This document shows positions 8,001 to 17,357 of a DNA stretch of 64,000 bases, in pieces. Made by a program: the position numbers and the translations under genes. The notes below the pieces were generated by a model that saw only the letters and a program-made list of their open reading frames with translations, was not told where the DNA came from and did not search any database. Source of the DNA: Ancylobacter oerskovii (lineage in GTDB: Bacteria > Pseudomonadota > Alphaproteobacteria > Rhizobiales > Xanthobacteraceae). The stretch's first letter is position 1. Every line of letters begins with the position of its first letter. The stretch is from contig NZ_JAHBGB010000019.1 of the NCBI RefSeq assembly GCF_018390555.1, positions 300,707 through 364,706 on the forward strand, read 5' to 3'.

Positions 8001-9634
8001 TCGAGCTGGTGCAACCCTTTCCGCCGGAATTCGCCGAGCGTTACCGCCAGGCTGGCTATTGGCGCGGCGAGACGTTTCCCGGCATGCTGCGGCAGCTGGC
8101 GGCCCGCTATCCCGAGCGGACGGCCGTGGTCGGCGGCGACCGGCGCTGGAATTATGCCGAACTCGCCGCCAGGGCCGAGCGGGCGGCCGCCGGATTCCTT
8201 GCGTGCGGGCTGAAGCCCGGCGATCGCGTGGTGGTGCAGCTTCCCAACATCCCCGAGTTCCTCTCGGTGGTGTTCGGCCTGTTCCGCGCCGGGCTCATCC
8301 CGGTCTATGCGCTGCCGGCCCACCGGGTGGTGGAGATCGTGCATTTCGCCCGTACCGCCGAGGCACGCGGCTATATCGTCGCGGACCGGCACGAGGGCTT
8401 CGACTACCGCGGCCTCGCCGAAGAGGTCCGGCGGCAGGTGCCGGCGATCGACAGCGTGATCGTGGTCGGAGAGGCGGGATCGTTCACGTCCTTCGACGGG
8501 CTGGAGGGCGATGTTGCGGCGTTGCCGGGCGACCCGGATCCCTCCTCGGTTGCCTTCCTGCAGATCTCCGGCGGCAGCACGGGTCTTTCCAAGCTGATCC
8601 CGCGCACGCATGACGACTACATCTACAGCTTTCGCGCCAGCGCCGAGATTTGCGGCCTGACGCCCGACAGCATCTATCTCGCGGCGCTGCCGGTGGCGCA
8701 TAACTTCCCGATGAGCTCGCCCGGCGTGTTCGGCGTGCTCCATGCCGGCGGCACGGTGGTGATGTCGCCCTCGCCGAGCCCGGAGGTCGCCTTTCCGCTG
8801 ATCGAGCGCGAAAGGGTGACGATCACCGGCCTCGTGCCGCCGCTGGCTTTGCTCTGGATGCAGGCGGCGCCGAAGGCGGCACAGGACCTGTCCAGTCTCG
8901 AGGTTCTGCAGGTGGGGGGCGCCAAGTTCATGCCGGAAGCGGCGCGGCGCGTGCGCCCGACGCTCGGCTGCACCCTGCAGCAGGTGTTCGGCATGGCGGA
9001 GGGGCTGGTGAACTACACGCGCCTCGACGACCCGGAGGAGATCATCGTCACCACTCAGGGGCGCCCGATCAGCGAGGATGACGAGGTGCTGATCCTCGAC
9101 GATGCCGGACGGGCGGTGCCGGAAGGCGAGGTCGGCAACCTGCTGGCGCGTGGGCCCTACACCATCCGCGCCTATCACAATAATGACGGTGCCAATGCCC
9201 GCTCCTTCACCCCGGACGGCTTCTATCGCACCGGCGACATGGTGAAACGCACGCCCGAGGGCTATCTCGTCGTGCAGGGCCGTGCCAGCGACCACATCAA
9301 CCGCGCCGGCGAGAAGATTTCCGCCGAGGAGATCGAGGACCACCTGCTGGGGCATCCGAATGTGTTCGACGCCGCCGTCGTCTCCCTGCCGGACGAGTTC
9401 CTCGGGGAACGCAGTTGCGCCTTCATCATTCCGCAGGGAGAAAAGCCGAAGGCGGCGGCCTTGAAGGCGTTCATGCGCACGCGGGGCCTCGCCGACTTCA
9501 AGGTGCCGGACCAGATCGTTTTCGTGCCGGCATTCGAGACAACGGCGGTGGGCAAGGTCAGCCGCAAGGAGTTGCGGGCGGCGTTGCGCCGGCAGTTCCT
9601 CGCCGAGCAGGCGGCCCCGCCGACGGGAGAATGA
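7997..9634 (+). CDS. entE: 2,3-dihydroxybenzoate-AMP ligase EntE/DhbE-type
   Basis: A 545-residue stand-alone aryl-acid adenylation enzyme that activates 2,3-dihydroxybenzoate with ATP and loads it on the aryl carrier protein. The P-loop-like adenylate motif is [18 protein letters not shown] (residues about 191-208). [18 protein letters not shown] is the aryl-acid pocket region seen in EntE and Dhb[32 protein letters not shown] and the C-terminal [21 protein letters not shown] follow. The length is normal (E. coli EntE is about 536). It overlaps entC and entB by 4 bases at each end, so the enzymes of this branch are tightly coupled. Confidence 0.96.
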   Translation: MIELVQPFPPEFAERYRQAGYWRGETFPGMLRQLAARYPERTAVVGGDRRWNYAELAARAERAAAGFLACGLKPGDRVVVQLPNIPEFLSVVFGLFRAGLIPVYALPAHRVVEIVHFARTAEARGYIVADRHEGFDYRGLAEEVRRQVPAIDSVIVVGEAGSFTSFDGLEGDVAALPGDPDPSSVAFLQISGGSTGLSKLIPRTHDDYIYSFRASAEICGLTPDSIYLAALPVAHNFPMSSPGVFGVLHAGGTVVMSPSPSPEVAFPLIERERVTITGLVPPLALLWMQAAPKAAQDLSSLEVLQVGGAKFMPEAARRVRPTLGCTLQQVFGMAEGLVNYTRLDDPEEIIVTTQGRPISEDDEVLILDDAGRAVPEGEVGNLLARGPYTIRAYHNNDGANARSFTPDGFYRTGDMVKRTPEGYLVVQGRASDHINRAGEKISAEEIEDHLLGHPNVFDAAVVSLPDEFLGERSCAFIIPQGEKPKAAALKAFMRTRGLADFKVPDQIVFVPAFETTAVGKVSRKELRAALRRQFLAEQAAPPTGE

Positions 9635-10284
9635 CGATGTCGCAGAAGCCCGGATTGCCCCGGATCGCCTCCTATGCCTTGCCGACGCCGGCTGAACTGC
9701 CGGCGTCACGGGCGCCGTGGAGGCTCGCGCGTGAACGGGCGGCGCTGCTCATCCACGACATGCAGGGCTATTTCGTCGCTCCTTTCGCCGCCGGCGAGAC
9801 GCCGGTCGCACCGGCCATCGCCAATATCGCCGTGCTGGCCGCCGCTGCGCGGACGGCCGGCGTGCCGGTGTTCTATACGGCGCAGGAGGGCAACCAGGAT
9901 CGGCGCGACCGCGGCCTGCAGGCGGATCTGTGGGGACCGGGCATGAGCGACGCGCCGGAACACCAGAAGATCATCTCCGAACTGGCGCCGAAGACCGGCG
10001 ATTTCGTACTGGTGAAGCACCGGTACAGCGCCTTCCAGCGCTCCAATCTGGAGACGCTGATGCGGGTGCGTGGCCGCGACCAGCTGATCGTCACCGGCAT
10101 TTACGCCCATATCGGGTGCCAGCTCACCACCGCCGAGGCGTTCATGCGCGATATCGAGCCGTTCTTCGTCGCCGATGCGCTTGCCGATTTCTCGCGAGCC
10201 AAGCATGACGCCGCGCTCGCCTATGTCGCCTCGACCTGCGGGGTGGTCACAGACACCGCCGCACTGATGGAGGCGCTCCGATGA
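9631..10284 (+). CDS. entB: Isochorismatase (EntB N-terminal domain only)
   Basis: A 217-residue enzyme hydrolysing isochorismate to 2,3-dihydro-2,3-dihydroxybenzoate. [16 protein letters not shown] contains the catalytic Asp of the cysteine-hydrolase-like fold. [18 protein letters not shown] contains the Lys/Arg/Ser segment. [38 protein letters not shown] matches E. coli EntB almost word for word. Unlike EntB, DhbB and VibB, the protein ends right after the isochorismatase fold. The aryl carrier domain is a separate gene starting at an ATGA overlap. The entE stop also overlaps the start at 9631. Confidence 0.94.
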   Translation: MTMSQKPGLPRIASYALPTPAELPASRAPWRLARERAALLIHDMQGYFVAPFAAGETPVAPAIANIAVLAAAARTAGVPVFYTAQEGNQDRRDRGLQADLWGPGMSDAPEHQKIISELAPKTGDFVLVKHRYSAFQRSNLETLMRVRGRDQLIVTGIYAHIGCQLTTAEAFMRDIEPFFVADALADFSRAKHDAALAYVASTCGVVTDTAALMEALR

Positions 10285-10562
10285 TCGATCCCACCCAGAT
10301 CCGCCGCCTTGCCGAGCCGCGCGAGCCGCTGACGCTGGAGCGGATGCGCCGCGACATCGCCGCCATGCTGCATGAGGACCCCTCCGAGATCGGCGAGGGC
10401 GACAGTCTGCTCGATCTCGGCCTCGATTCCATGCGGGCGATGAACCTGGTGCTGGGCTGGAGCGAGGGTGGGCTCGACCTCGAATTCTCCGAATTCGCCG
10501 AGGATCCGACGCTTGCCGGCTGGTGGGCGATCGTCGCCCGGCAGCAGGCGCGGCTCGGCTGA
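10281..10562 (+). CDS. Stand-alone aryl carrier protein (EntB C-terminal domain equivalent)
   Basis: A 93-residue carrier that holds 2,3-dihydroxybenzoate as a thioester on a phosphopantetheine arm. The attachment site is Ser50 in LLDLGLDSMRAMNL. The following GGLDLEFSEFAEDPTLAGWWAIV matches the end of E. coli EntB (DIDFVMLAKNPTIDAWW). It starts inside the stop codon of the isochorismatase gene (ATGA), in a different frame, and ends 5 bp before the NRPS. It needs a phosphopantetheinyl transferase, and none is visible in the window. Confidence 0.9.
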   Translation: MIDPTQIRRLAEPREPLTLERMRRDIAAMLHEDPSEIGEGDSLLDLGLDSMRAMNLVLGWSEGGLDLEFSEFAEDPTLAGWWAIVARQQARLG

Positions 10563-10567
10563 ACGCC

Positions 10568-13500
10568 ATGTCGGGCTCGTCCGATAGCCGGGGCTGGCCG
10601 CTGACCGAGGCGCAGAGCGGCCTCTGGTATGCGCAGCAACTCGATCCGGCCAACCCGCTGTTCAATACCGGCCAGTATATCGAGCTTGTCGGGGCGCTGG
10701 ATCCCGACGCCTTCCGCTCCGCCCTGTCGACGGCGGTGGAGGAGGCCGAGGCGCTTTCCCTGCGCATGATCGATGCCGCCGATGGCCCGCGCCAGTTTCT
10801 GGATGCCGCGCAGAGACCGTCGCTCGACGTCATCGATGTCTCGGGAGCTGAAGATCCGCTCGCCGCCGCCGAGGCCGATATCGCCCGCGACATGGCGACG
10901 CCGATCGATCCGACGCGCGACCCGCTGGCCGCCGAGCGGCTGTTTCGCCTCGGGCCGGAGCGCTTCATCTGGCAGCAGCGGATCCATCACCTTGCCATAG
11001 ACGGCTATGGCATGATCCTGCTCACCCAGCGGGTGGCCGATCTCTACAACGCCCGGCGGCGTGGCACGGCTCCGGGACCGGCGCTGCCGGGGCTCGATGT
11101 GGTGCTGGCCGAGGACGCCGCCTATCGCGTGGCGGACAAGCGCGCGGCCGACGCCGCCTATTGGCGCGAGGCGTTCGCCGATCAGCCGGAGGTCGCGAGC
11201 CTAGCGGCCGGTGCCCCGGTGAGCGCCTTCGGCTTCCATCGGCGGGCGGTGGAGGTCGACGCCGCGACCGTCGCTCGCCTGCACGCTCTGGCGAAGGCGA
11301 CCTCCATTCCCTGGCCGGACCTGCTCACCGCTCTCTGCGCCGCCTATGTCCAGCGCCATACCGGCACCGCGGAAGTGGTGCTCGGCGTGCCGCATATGGG
11401 CCGCCTCGGCAGCAAGGCGGCGCGGGTGCCGGCGATGCTGATGAACGTTCTGCCGGTCAGGGTGGCGCCGGAGCCCGGTGCGACGTTGGCGGATTTCCTC
11501 GGTACCGTCGCGCGTGGCCTGGTGAAGGCCCGCCGCCATGGTCGCTATCGCAGCGAGCAGCTCCGCCGCGACCTGAAGCTGATCGGCCGACAGCGGCGCC
11601 TGCATGGACCGCTCGTCAATGTGCTCCCCTTCGACGAGACCCCGCATTTCGAGGGACTGGACGCCCGGCTGCAGGTGTTGAGCGCCGGCCCGGTGGACGA
11701 GATCACCTTTACCTTCCGGGCGCATGGGGACGCCGGCCTGCGGCTGGAGATCGACGCCAATCCCGATCTGTATTCGGCCGACGAGGCGCTCGCCCATGCC
11801 CGCCGGCTCAACGCCTTCCTCGCGGCGGCTCTGGCTGCCGAACGGCTCGACGAGGTGTCGACCGCCACGCCCGAGGAGGCGCAGCGCCATCTCGGGGAGA
11901 TGAACGCCACGGCGCATGCGGTGGCGGACGTCACTCTCACGGCGCTGATCGAGACGACCATGCGCCACTGCCCGACGGCGCCGGCGATACGTTTCGACGG
12001 CGCCGAGATGAGCTATGGCGAGCTCGACTGCCGCAGCGCGGCGCTCGCCTCCCGTCTCGCGGCCGCCGGCGCCGGACCGGGCGGCATCGTCGCGGTAGCC
12101 CTGCCGCGCTCGCTCGAGCTGATCGTCGCGCTGGTGGCGGTGCTGCGGGCAGGTGCCGCCTATCTCCCGCTGGATCTCGGGCATCCCGATGAGCGTCTCG
12201 CCCGCATTCTCGGCTCGGCCAGGCCGGTGGTCGCGCTGGCCTTGGAGGCCGATGCCGGTCGGTTCGCTCCGCACGTCCCGGTGCTGGCGCCGGAGGCGTG
12301 GCCCAGCGAGCCCGGAGGGGTAGTCCCCCCCGCCGCGAAACCGTGTGACGCCGCCTATGTGATCTACACCTCCGGCTCGACCGGCGAGCCGAAGGGGGTG
12401 GTGATCGAGCATCGGGCCATCGTCAATCGCCTCGAATGGATGCGCGAGCATTACCGCATCGGGCCGGACGAGCGCATCGTGCAGAAGACGCCGGCCACCT
12501 TCGACGTTTCGGTGTGGGAGTTCTTCCTGCCGCTGATCGCCGGCGCCGTGCTGGTGGTGGCGCCGCCGGAGGCGCATCGCGATCCCGTTGCCCTGGCACG
12601 GCTGTTCCGCGCCGAGAAGGTAACGACTGCGCATTTCGTCCCTTCCATGCTGGCGGCTTTCCTTGCCGAGCCGGCGGCGCAGGGGCTCGCGCTGCGCTAT
12701 GTGTTCTGTTCGGGCGAGGAATTGCCGGCGGAACTGCGGGACCGTTTCCACCGCACGCTGGCGGCCGAGCTGCACAATCTCTACGGGCCCACAGAGGCGG
12801 CGGTCGATGTCAGCTTCTGGCCGGCCGGGCCGCAGGATCGCGCGCGGCCGGTGCCGATCGGCTTCCCGGTATGGAACACCCGGCTCTATGTGCTCGACGA
12901 GGCCATGCGCCCGCAGCCGCCGGGAGTGCCGGGCCATCTCTTCCTTGCCGGCGTGCAGCTGGCGCGTGGCTATCTCGGCCGGCCGGACCTCACGGCCGAG
13001 CGGTTCCTGCCGGACCCCTTCGTGCCGGGGGAGCGCATGTATCGTTCCGGCGATCTCGCCTATTACCGGACGGACGGGGCGGTGATCTTCCTCGGCCGCT
13101 CCGACCATCAGATCAAGATCCGCGGGCTGCGCGTCGAGCTGGGCGAGATCGAGACGGCGGTGATGCAGAGCGGCCTCGTCCGCCAATGCGCCGTCATCGC
13201 CAGCCGCGACGCGGCCGGCGCCCAGCGCATCGTCGCCTATGTCGTGGGCGTCACGGAGGCCGGCGCGCTGCGCGAGAAACTTGCGTCGCGGCTGCCGGAC
13301 TACATGGTGCCTTCCGCCATCGTCACGCTGGATGCGCTGCCGGTGACGGCGAACGGCAAGCTCGACCGGGCGGCGCTGCCGGCACCGGAGTTTTCCGGTG
13401 TCGGGGGACGGGCGCCGCAGACGCCGAGCGAGCGTCTGGTCGCGCGGCTGTTCCGCGAGGTGTTGCGGCTGGAGGCGGAGCCTGCGGCGGAGGATGACTT

Positions 13501-14521
13501 TTTCGCCCTCGGCGGAGATTCCCTGCAGGCCGTGTCCATGCTGCTGCGCCTGCGCGAGGCGGTGGGCCGGGATCCCGGCCTTGGTGCATTGTTTGCCGCG
13601 CCCAGCGTCGCCAGCCTCGCCGCGGCGCTCGACGATCAGGCCGCGCCCGCCGAATTCGGCCTCGATCCGGTCATTCGGCTGGCCGATGGCGATCCGGCCT
13701 TGCCGCCACTCTTCGCCATCCATCCGGCCGGCGGCCTCGCCTGGTGCTATGGCGGCCTCGCGCGGACGCTGGCGCCGCGCCGTGCGGTCTATGGCCTGCA
13801 GGCTCCAGCGCTGTCGCCGGAGGAACCGCTGCCGCCGAGTCTCGCGGCGCTTGCCGCGGACTATGCCCGGCGCATCCGCACGGTGCGGCCGAACGGGCCT
13901 TATCATCTCGTCGGCTGGTCGGTCGGCGGCATCCTCGCCCAGGCGGTCGCGGTGGAGCTGCGGCAGGAGGGGGCGGAGGTCGGCGTCGTCGCGCTGCTCG
14001 ACGCCTATCCGAGCGATTGCTGGCGCGCCGAAGCCGAGCCGGCGCCCGATGCGGCGCTGAAGGCGCTGCTGGCCATTGCCGGCCACGATCCCGACCGCTT
14101 GCCCGGGCTGGCGCTCAGCCGCGCCTCGGTGATCGCCTTCCTGCGTGCTTCCGACAGTCCATTGGGTACCTTGTCCAATGCCGCGCTCGACGGCGTGGTG
14201 CGGGTGGTGACGGGCAACAACCGGCTGGTGCGGGGGCATCATCACGCCCGCTATGACGGGACGCTGACCTTCTTCCGCGCCGCGCTCGATCATGAAGGGC
14301 GCGATCTCACCCCGGCGAAATGGGCGCCCTATGCCGCCGGCATCGAGGTGATCGACATAGCAAGCCTGCACGCGCATCTCACCGGTCGGGCGGCGACCGC
14401 CGCTATCGCGCCGGTGCTGGGCGAGGCGCTGGCGGCCAACGAGCAATCGAAGGAAAATCCATGCGTGACAACGGTCTCAAGGGACGTATCGCCCTCGTCA
14501 CCGGAGCGGGCGGAGGCATAG
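10568..14521 (+). CDS. entF: Single-module NRPS, EntF-like (C-A-T-TE), serine-specific
   Basis: A 1317-residue cytoplasmic synthetase. The condensation domain is at about 10-430, with the HHLAIDG motif at 140-146. The adenylation domain is at about 455-950, with SGSTGEPKG at 602-610. The pocket residues readable around FDVSVWEFF, TAHFVPSM, VFCSGEEL and NLYGPTEAAVDV give D-V-W-H-F-S-L-V-D(-K), the EntF serine code. The thiolation domain has its phosphopantetheine Ser at 985 (LGGDS). The thioesterase has its nucleophile in GWSVGG at Ser1118, with Asp in LLDAYP and His1268. By analogy it would condense dihydroxybenzoate with Ser and cyclise three units, giving enterobactin or a relative. The start at 10568 is chosen because the upstream in-frame residues are the tail of the carrier gene. 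The end overruns entA by 61 bases. Confidence 0.95.
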   Translation: MSGSSDSRGWPLTEAQSGLWYAQQLDPANPLFNTGQYIELVGALDPDAFRSALSTAVEEAEALSLRMIDAADGPRQFLDAAQRPSLDVIDVSGAEDPLAAAEADIARDMATPIDPTRDPLAAERLFRLGPERFIWQQRIHHLAIDGYGMILLTQRVADLYNARRRGTAPGPALPGLDVVLAEDAAYRVADKRAADAAYWREAFADQPEVASLAAGAPVSAFGFHRRAVEVDAATVARLHALAKATSIPWPDLLTALCAAYVQRHTGTAEVVLGVPHMGRLGSKAARVPAMLMNVLPVRVAPEPGATLADFLGTVARGLVKARRHGRYRSEQLRRDLKLIGRQRRLHGPLVNVLPFDETPHFEGLDARLQVLSAGPVDEITFTFRAHGDAGLRLEIDANPDLYSADEALAHARRLNAFLAAALAAERLDEVSTATPEEAQRHLGEMNATAHAVADVTLTALIETTMRHCPTAPAIRFDGAEMSYGELDCRSAALASRLAAAGAGPGGIVAVALPRSLELIVALVAVLRAGAAYLPLDLGHPDERLARILGSARPVVALALEADAGRFAPHVPVLAPEAWPSEPGGVVPPAAKPCDAAYVIYTSGSTGEPKGVVIEHRAIVNRLEWMREHYRIGPDERIVQKTPATFDVSVWEFFLPLIAGAVLVVAPPEAHRDPVALARLFRAEKVTTAHFVPSMLAAFLAEPAAQGLALRYVFCSGEELPAELRDRFHRTLAAELHNLYGPTEAAVDVSFWPAGPQDRARPVPIGFPVWNTRLYVLDEAMRPQPPGVPGHLFLAGVQLARGYLGRPDLTAERFLPDPFVPGERMYRSGDLAYYRTDGAVIFLGRSDHQIKIRGLRVELGEIETAVMQSGLVRQCAVIASRDAAGAQRIVAYVVGVTEAGALREKLASRLPDYMVPSAIVTLDALPVTANGKLDRAALPAPEFSGVGGRAPQTPSERLVARLFREVLRLEAEPAAEDDFFALGGDSLQAVSMLLRLREAVGRDPGLGALFAAPSVASLAAALDDQAAPAEFGLDPVIRLADGDPALPPLFAIHPAGGLAWCYGGLARTLAPRRAVYGLQAPALSPEEPLPPSLAALAADYARRIRTVRPNGPYHLVGWSVGGILAQAVAVELRQEGAEVGVVALLDAYPSDCWRAEAEPAPDAALKALLAIAGHDPDRLPGLALSRASVIAFLRASDSPLGTLSNAALDGVVRVVTGNNRLVRGHHHARYDGTLTFFRAALDHEGRDLTPAKWAPYAAGIEVIDIASLHAHLTGRAATAAIAPVLGEALAANEQSKENPCVTTVSRDVSPSSPERAEA

Positions 14522-15237
14522 GCCGGGCGGTCGTCCGCCTGTTGCTGGAGGAGGGCGTCCGCGTCGTCGCGACCGATCACGACGCGGCGCTGCTCGCCCC
14601 GCTCGCCGAGGAGCATGGCGGGGCCCTGCGCACCGAGATCCTCGACATCCGCTCCACCGAAGCGGTGGAGGCCGTGGTAGAGCGGATCGAAGCGGAGGAG
14701 GGGCCGATCGATCTCGGCGCCAGCGTGGCCGGCGTGCTGTCCTGGCAGACGGTGGTGGAGACCGACGATGCCGAGTGGGACCGGGTGCTCGACATCAACG
14801 CCAAGGGCGTGTTCCGTTTCGGCCGGGCGCTGGCGCGCCGCATGCAGTCGCGCCGACGGGGCGCGCTGGTGACGGTGGCCTCCAATGCTGCCGGGGTCCC
14901 CCGCCATGCCATGGCCGCCTATGCCGCCTCCAAGGCGGCGGCGGCGATGTTCACCCGCTGCCTCGGCCTGGAACTGGCGCCGCACGGCATTCGCTGCAAC
15001 ATCGTGGCGCCCGGCTCGACGCTGACCCCGATGCAGACCGGCATGTGGGCGGATGAAGATGGTGCCAGGCAAGTCATTGCCGGAGCTGGAGAAATCTTCA
15101 AGGCCGGCATCCCGCTCGGCAAGCTGGCGACGCCGGAGGACGTGGCGGAGGCAGTGGTGTTCCTGTTGTCGGACCGCGCCGGCCACATCACCATGGCCGA
15201 CCTCTATGTCGATGGCGGCGCCACGCTGCGGGCCTAG
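14461..15237 (+). CDS. entA: 2,3-dihydro-2,3-dihydroxybenzoate dehydrogenase EntA-type
   Basis: A 258-residue short-chain dehydrogenase making 2,3-dihydroxybenzoate from its dihydro form with NAD. The Rossmann motif TGAGGGIG is at residues 14-21. The catalytic Ser is in [12 protein letters not shown] and the YxxxK is in AAYAASKAA. The C-terminus [23 protein letters not shown] with [15 protein letters not shown] matches E. coli EntA. The start at 14461 has an AAGGAAAA ribosome site and lies inside the 3' end of the NRPS gene. It is the last gene of the operon and its stop is only 3 bp from the end of the convergent ATPase gene, with no terminator between them. Confidence 0.95.
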   Translation: MRDNGLKGRIALVTGAGGGIGRAVVRLLLEEGVRVVATDHDAALLAPLAEEHGGALRTEILDIRSTEAVEAVVERIEAEEGPIDLGASVAGVLSWQTVVETDDAEWDRVLDINAKGVFRFGRALARRMQSRRRGALVTVASNAAGVPRHAMAAYAASKAAAAMFTRCLGLELAPHGIRCNIVAPGSTLTPMQTGMWADEDGARQVIAGAGEIFKAGIPLGKLATPEDVAEAVVFLLSDRAGHITMADLYVDGGATLRA

Positions 15238-15240
15238 GGT

Positions 15241-16026
15241 TCAGTCGGCCAGCGCCCGGTCCACCATCACCTGCACGAAGCCGCGCGAGCAGCGTTCCAC
15301 TCGCGCCTCGACGCCGTAGACCTCGGCCAGCATCCCCGGGGTGATGGCTTGGGCCGGCGCACCGTCGGTTACGATATGTCCTTGAGACAGAACGACAATC
15401 CTGTCGCACCAGCGGGCGGCGAGGGCGATGTCGTGCAGCACCACGATGACGATGATGCCGCGCTCGCGCGCCACCTCGCCGGCGAGCTTCATCACCGTGA
15501 GCTGGTGGTGGATGTCGAGCGCGCTGGTGGGCTCGTCGAGCAGCAGCACCCGCGGCTCCCGTACCAGGCACTGGGCGAGGGCGGCAAGCTGGCGCTGGCC
15601 GCCGGACAGCTCGTCGAGGCCGCGCATGGCGAGGCCGGCAATGCCGAGACGCTGCAGGACGTCCAGGGATTTCTGTTTCGGATCAACGTCTTGCGCGGTG
15701 GGTGACGATTGCAGCGCGCTCAGCGTCGCCTCGAAGACCGAGAGGGCGACGCGGGGCGGCAGGGTCTGCGGCATATAGGCCACCTCGCGCGCATAGCTGA
15801 CCGCGTCGAGGCCGGCGAGCTCGCGGCCGTCGAGCCGGATCGAGCCGCGCGAGGGGATCAGCCCGGCGAGAGCGCGCAAAAGGGTGGTCTTGCCGGCGGC
15901 GTTCGGGCCGACCAGTGCGGTGACCGATGAGGCCGAAATGCCGCCCAAGTCCAGCTTGTCGATGATCCGGCGGGTGCCATAGCCCACCGACAGGCCGGCG
16001 ATGTCCAGTCCCGAGGCCGCGTTCAT
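15241..16026 (-). CDS. Fe-siderophore ABC transporter ATP-binding protein
   Basis: A 261-residue cytoplasmic ATPase of the FepC/FhuC class. Walker A is GPNAAGKTT (about residues 36-44), the Q-loop is in YMPQTLPPRV, the signature is LSGGQRQLA, Walker B is VLLLDEPTSALD and the switch His is in VLHDIALAARW. Its start overlaps the stop of the permease gene (ATGA), so the two are coupled. It is convergent with entA. The partners would be the permease upstream and the binding protein at 4422. Substrate assignment to a catecholate comes from context only. Confidence 0.92.
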   Translation of the reverse strand: MNAASGLDIAGLSVGYGTRRIIDKLDLGGISASSVTALVGPNAAGKTTLLRALAGLIPSRGSIRLDGRELAGLDAVSYAREVAYMPQTLPPRVALSVFEATLSALQSSPTAQDVDPKQKSLDVLQRLGIAGLAMRGLDELSGGQRQLAALAQCLVREPRVLLLDEPTSALDIHHQLTVMKLAGEVARERGIIVIVVLHDIALAARWCDRIVVLSQGHIVTDGAPAQAITPGMLAEVYGVEARVERCSRGFVQVMVDRALAD

Positions 16027-17192
16027 CCCAGGCTCCCCCGGCGGGAGAGGATGAGCGCCACGAAGAAAGGTATTCCGATAAGCGAGGTGATGATGCCGAC
16101 CGGCAGCAGCGTGCCGGGCACGATGAGCTTGCTGCCCACCGAGGCGAGCGACATCAGCCCGGCGCCGGTCAGCACGCTGGCCGGCAGGTAGAAGCGGTGA
16201 TCCTCGCCGACCAGCAGCCGGGCGATGTGCGGGGCCACCAGCCCGATGAAGCCGATGGTGCCGACGAAGGCGACGCTGGTGCCGGTGAGCACGCTGACTC
16301 GCAGCAGCGAGGCGAAACGCAGCCGGCCGAGCGCGATGCCGAAGCTGCGCGCGCGATCCTCGCCGAGCCGCAGGGCGGTCATCTGCCAGCTGTCCCGCAG
16401 CGCGAGCGGCACCATCACCACCAGCACGGCGGCGAGCACGCCCAGCTTGGCCCAGGTGGCGCGGGCGAGCGAGCCCATCGACCAGAACACCAGTTGTTGC
16501 AGCGCCTCCTGGCTGGCGACGAACTGGATGAGCGCCACCAGCGCGTTGAAGGTGAACACCATGGCGATGCCGAACAGCACCAGCGTCTCCACCCCGGTGC
16601 CGCGCAGGCGGGCGAGGCCCTGCAGCAGCAGCACCGAGCCGAAGGCGAGCAGGAAGGCGAACAGCGGCAGGTTCCAGTTGGCGGGCAGGCCGGGAATGGC
16701 GAGGCCGAGCACGATGGAGAGCGCGGCGCCGAAGGCGGAGGCGGAGGAGACGCCGAGGGTGAAGGGGCTGGCCATCGGGTTGTTGAGGATGGTCTGCATC
16801 TCCGCCCCGGCCAGCGCCAGCGCCGCCCCGACCAGCACTGCCATCAGCGCCGCCGGCAGCCGCACCTCCCAGACGATGACCCGGATGCCGGCATCGGCGG
16901 CGGCCGGATCCATGAGGGTGTGCAGGACGGCGCCGATGGACAGCCCCGAGGGGCCGGTGGCGATGTCCACCAGCATGCCGGCGAGCATGATGGCGAGGAG
17001 ACCGGCGAGCAGCGCGAGACGCCGGCGCTGCCGGCGGGCATAGGCCTCGATGGGGGGCATCCCGGCGCTGGCCGCTCCGGGGCGGAGGCTTTGCCCCGGC
17101 GGGGCCTGCGACGACAATCCGGTCATATCCGTCCCACTCGGCCGCGCTCCGCGCGCTCCCGCGACCCGCATGGCCCGGGCGGGCCGGTTCAT
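16023..17192 (-). CDS. FecCD-family iron-siderophore ABC permease
   Basis: An inner-membrane permease of up to 389 residues with about 9-10 hydrophobic helices. Family landmarks are VRLPAALMAVLVGAALALAGAEMQ, NNPMASPFTLGVSSASAFGA (the typical LANP/TLGVSSGAA region), GTIGFIGLVAPHIARLLVGEDHR (the ATPase-coupling loop) and LPVGIITSLIGIPFF. Only one permease gene is present, so the channel would be a homodimer, unlike FepD/FepG. The N-terminal 40 or so residues are unconserved; starts at 17126 or 17060 are alternatives to 17192. It is divergent from the IroE-like esterase across a 165-bp gap. Confidence 0.9.
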   Translation of the reverse strand: MNRPARAMRVAGARGARPSGTDMTGLSSQAPPGQSLRPGAASAGMPPIEAYARRQRRRLALLAGLLAIMLAGMLVDIATGPSGLSIGAVLHTLMDPAAADAGIRVIVWEVRLPAALMAVLVGAALALAGAEMQTILNNPMASPFTLGVSSASAFGAALSIVLGLAIPGLPANWNLPLFAFLLAFGSVLLLQGLARLRGTGVETLVLFGIAMVFTFNALVALIQFVASQEALQQLVFWSMGSLARATWAKLGVLAAVLVVMVPLALRDSWQMTALRLGEDRARSFGIALGRLRFASLLRVSVLTGTSVAFVGTIGFIGLVAPHIARLLVGEDHRFYLPASVLTGAGLMSLASVGSKLIVPGTLLPVGIITSLIGIPFFVALILSRRGSLG

Positions 17193-17253
17193 GACGGCAA
17201 GCCGGGTTCATGCCCGAGCCGCCCCGGCCGGTCAAGTTTCTGATCCCGTTCAT

Positions 17254-17272
17254 TAATCTAGAATCGTTTCAG
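17254..17272. promoter_or_regulatory. Weak ICE-like dyad in the permease/esterase divergent promoter region
   Basis: TAATCTAGAATCGTTTCAG contains CTAGAA and TTTCAG arms around a 3-4 base centre, reminiscent of the Irr box but with poor right-arm identity. It is the only A+T-rich segment in the gap between the permease gene and the esterase gene. It is a candidate shared operator, called by pattern and position only. Confidence 0.22.
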
Positions 17273-17357
17273 TCTGGGGCGGCCATCGGCGCCGCGCTTG
17301 CATTGTCGCGCGGGTGGTTTAGATGCCGGAGCGGATCGGCGGAGGCGCAGGCGGCGG

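Noticed and set aside
11201..14446. Minus-strand ORF of 1081 codons opposite the NRPS
   Set aside because: It is a shadow of the NRPS codon bias; no domain is recognisable and the forward NRPS carries all catalytic motifs.
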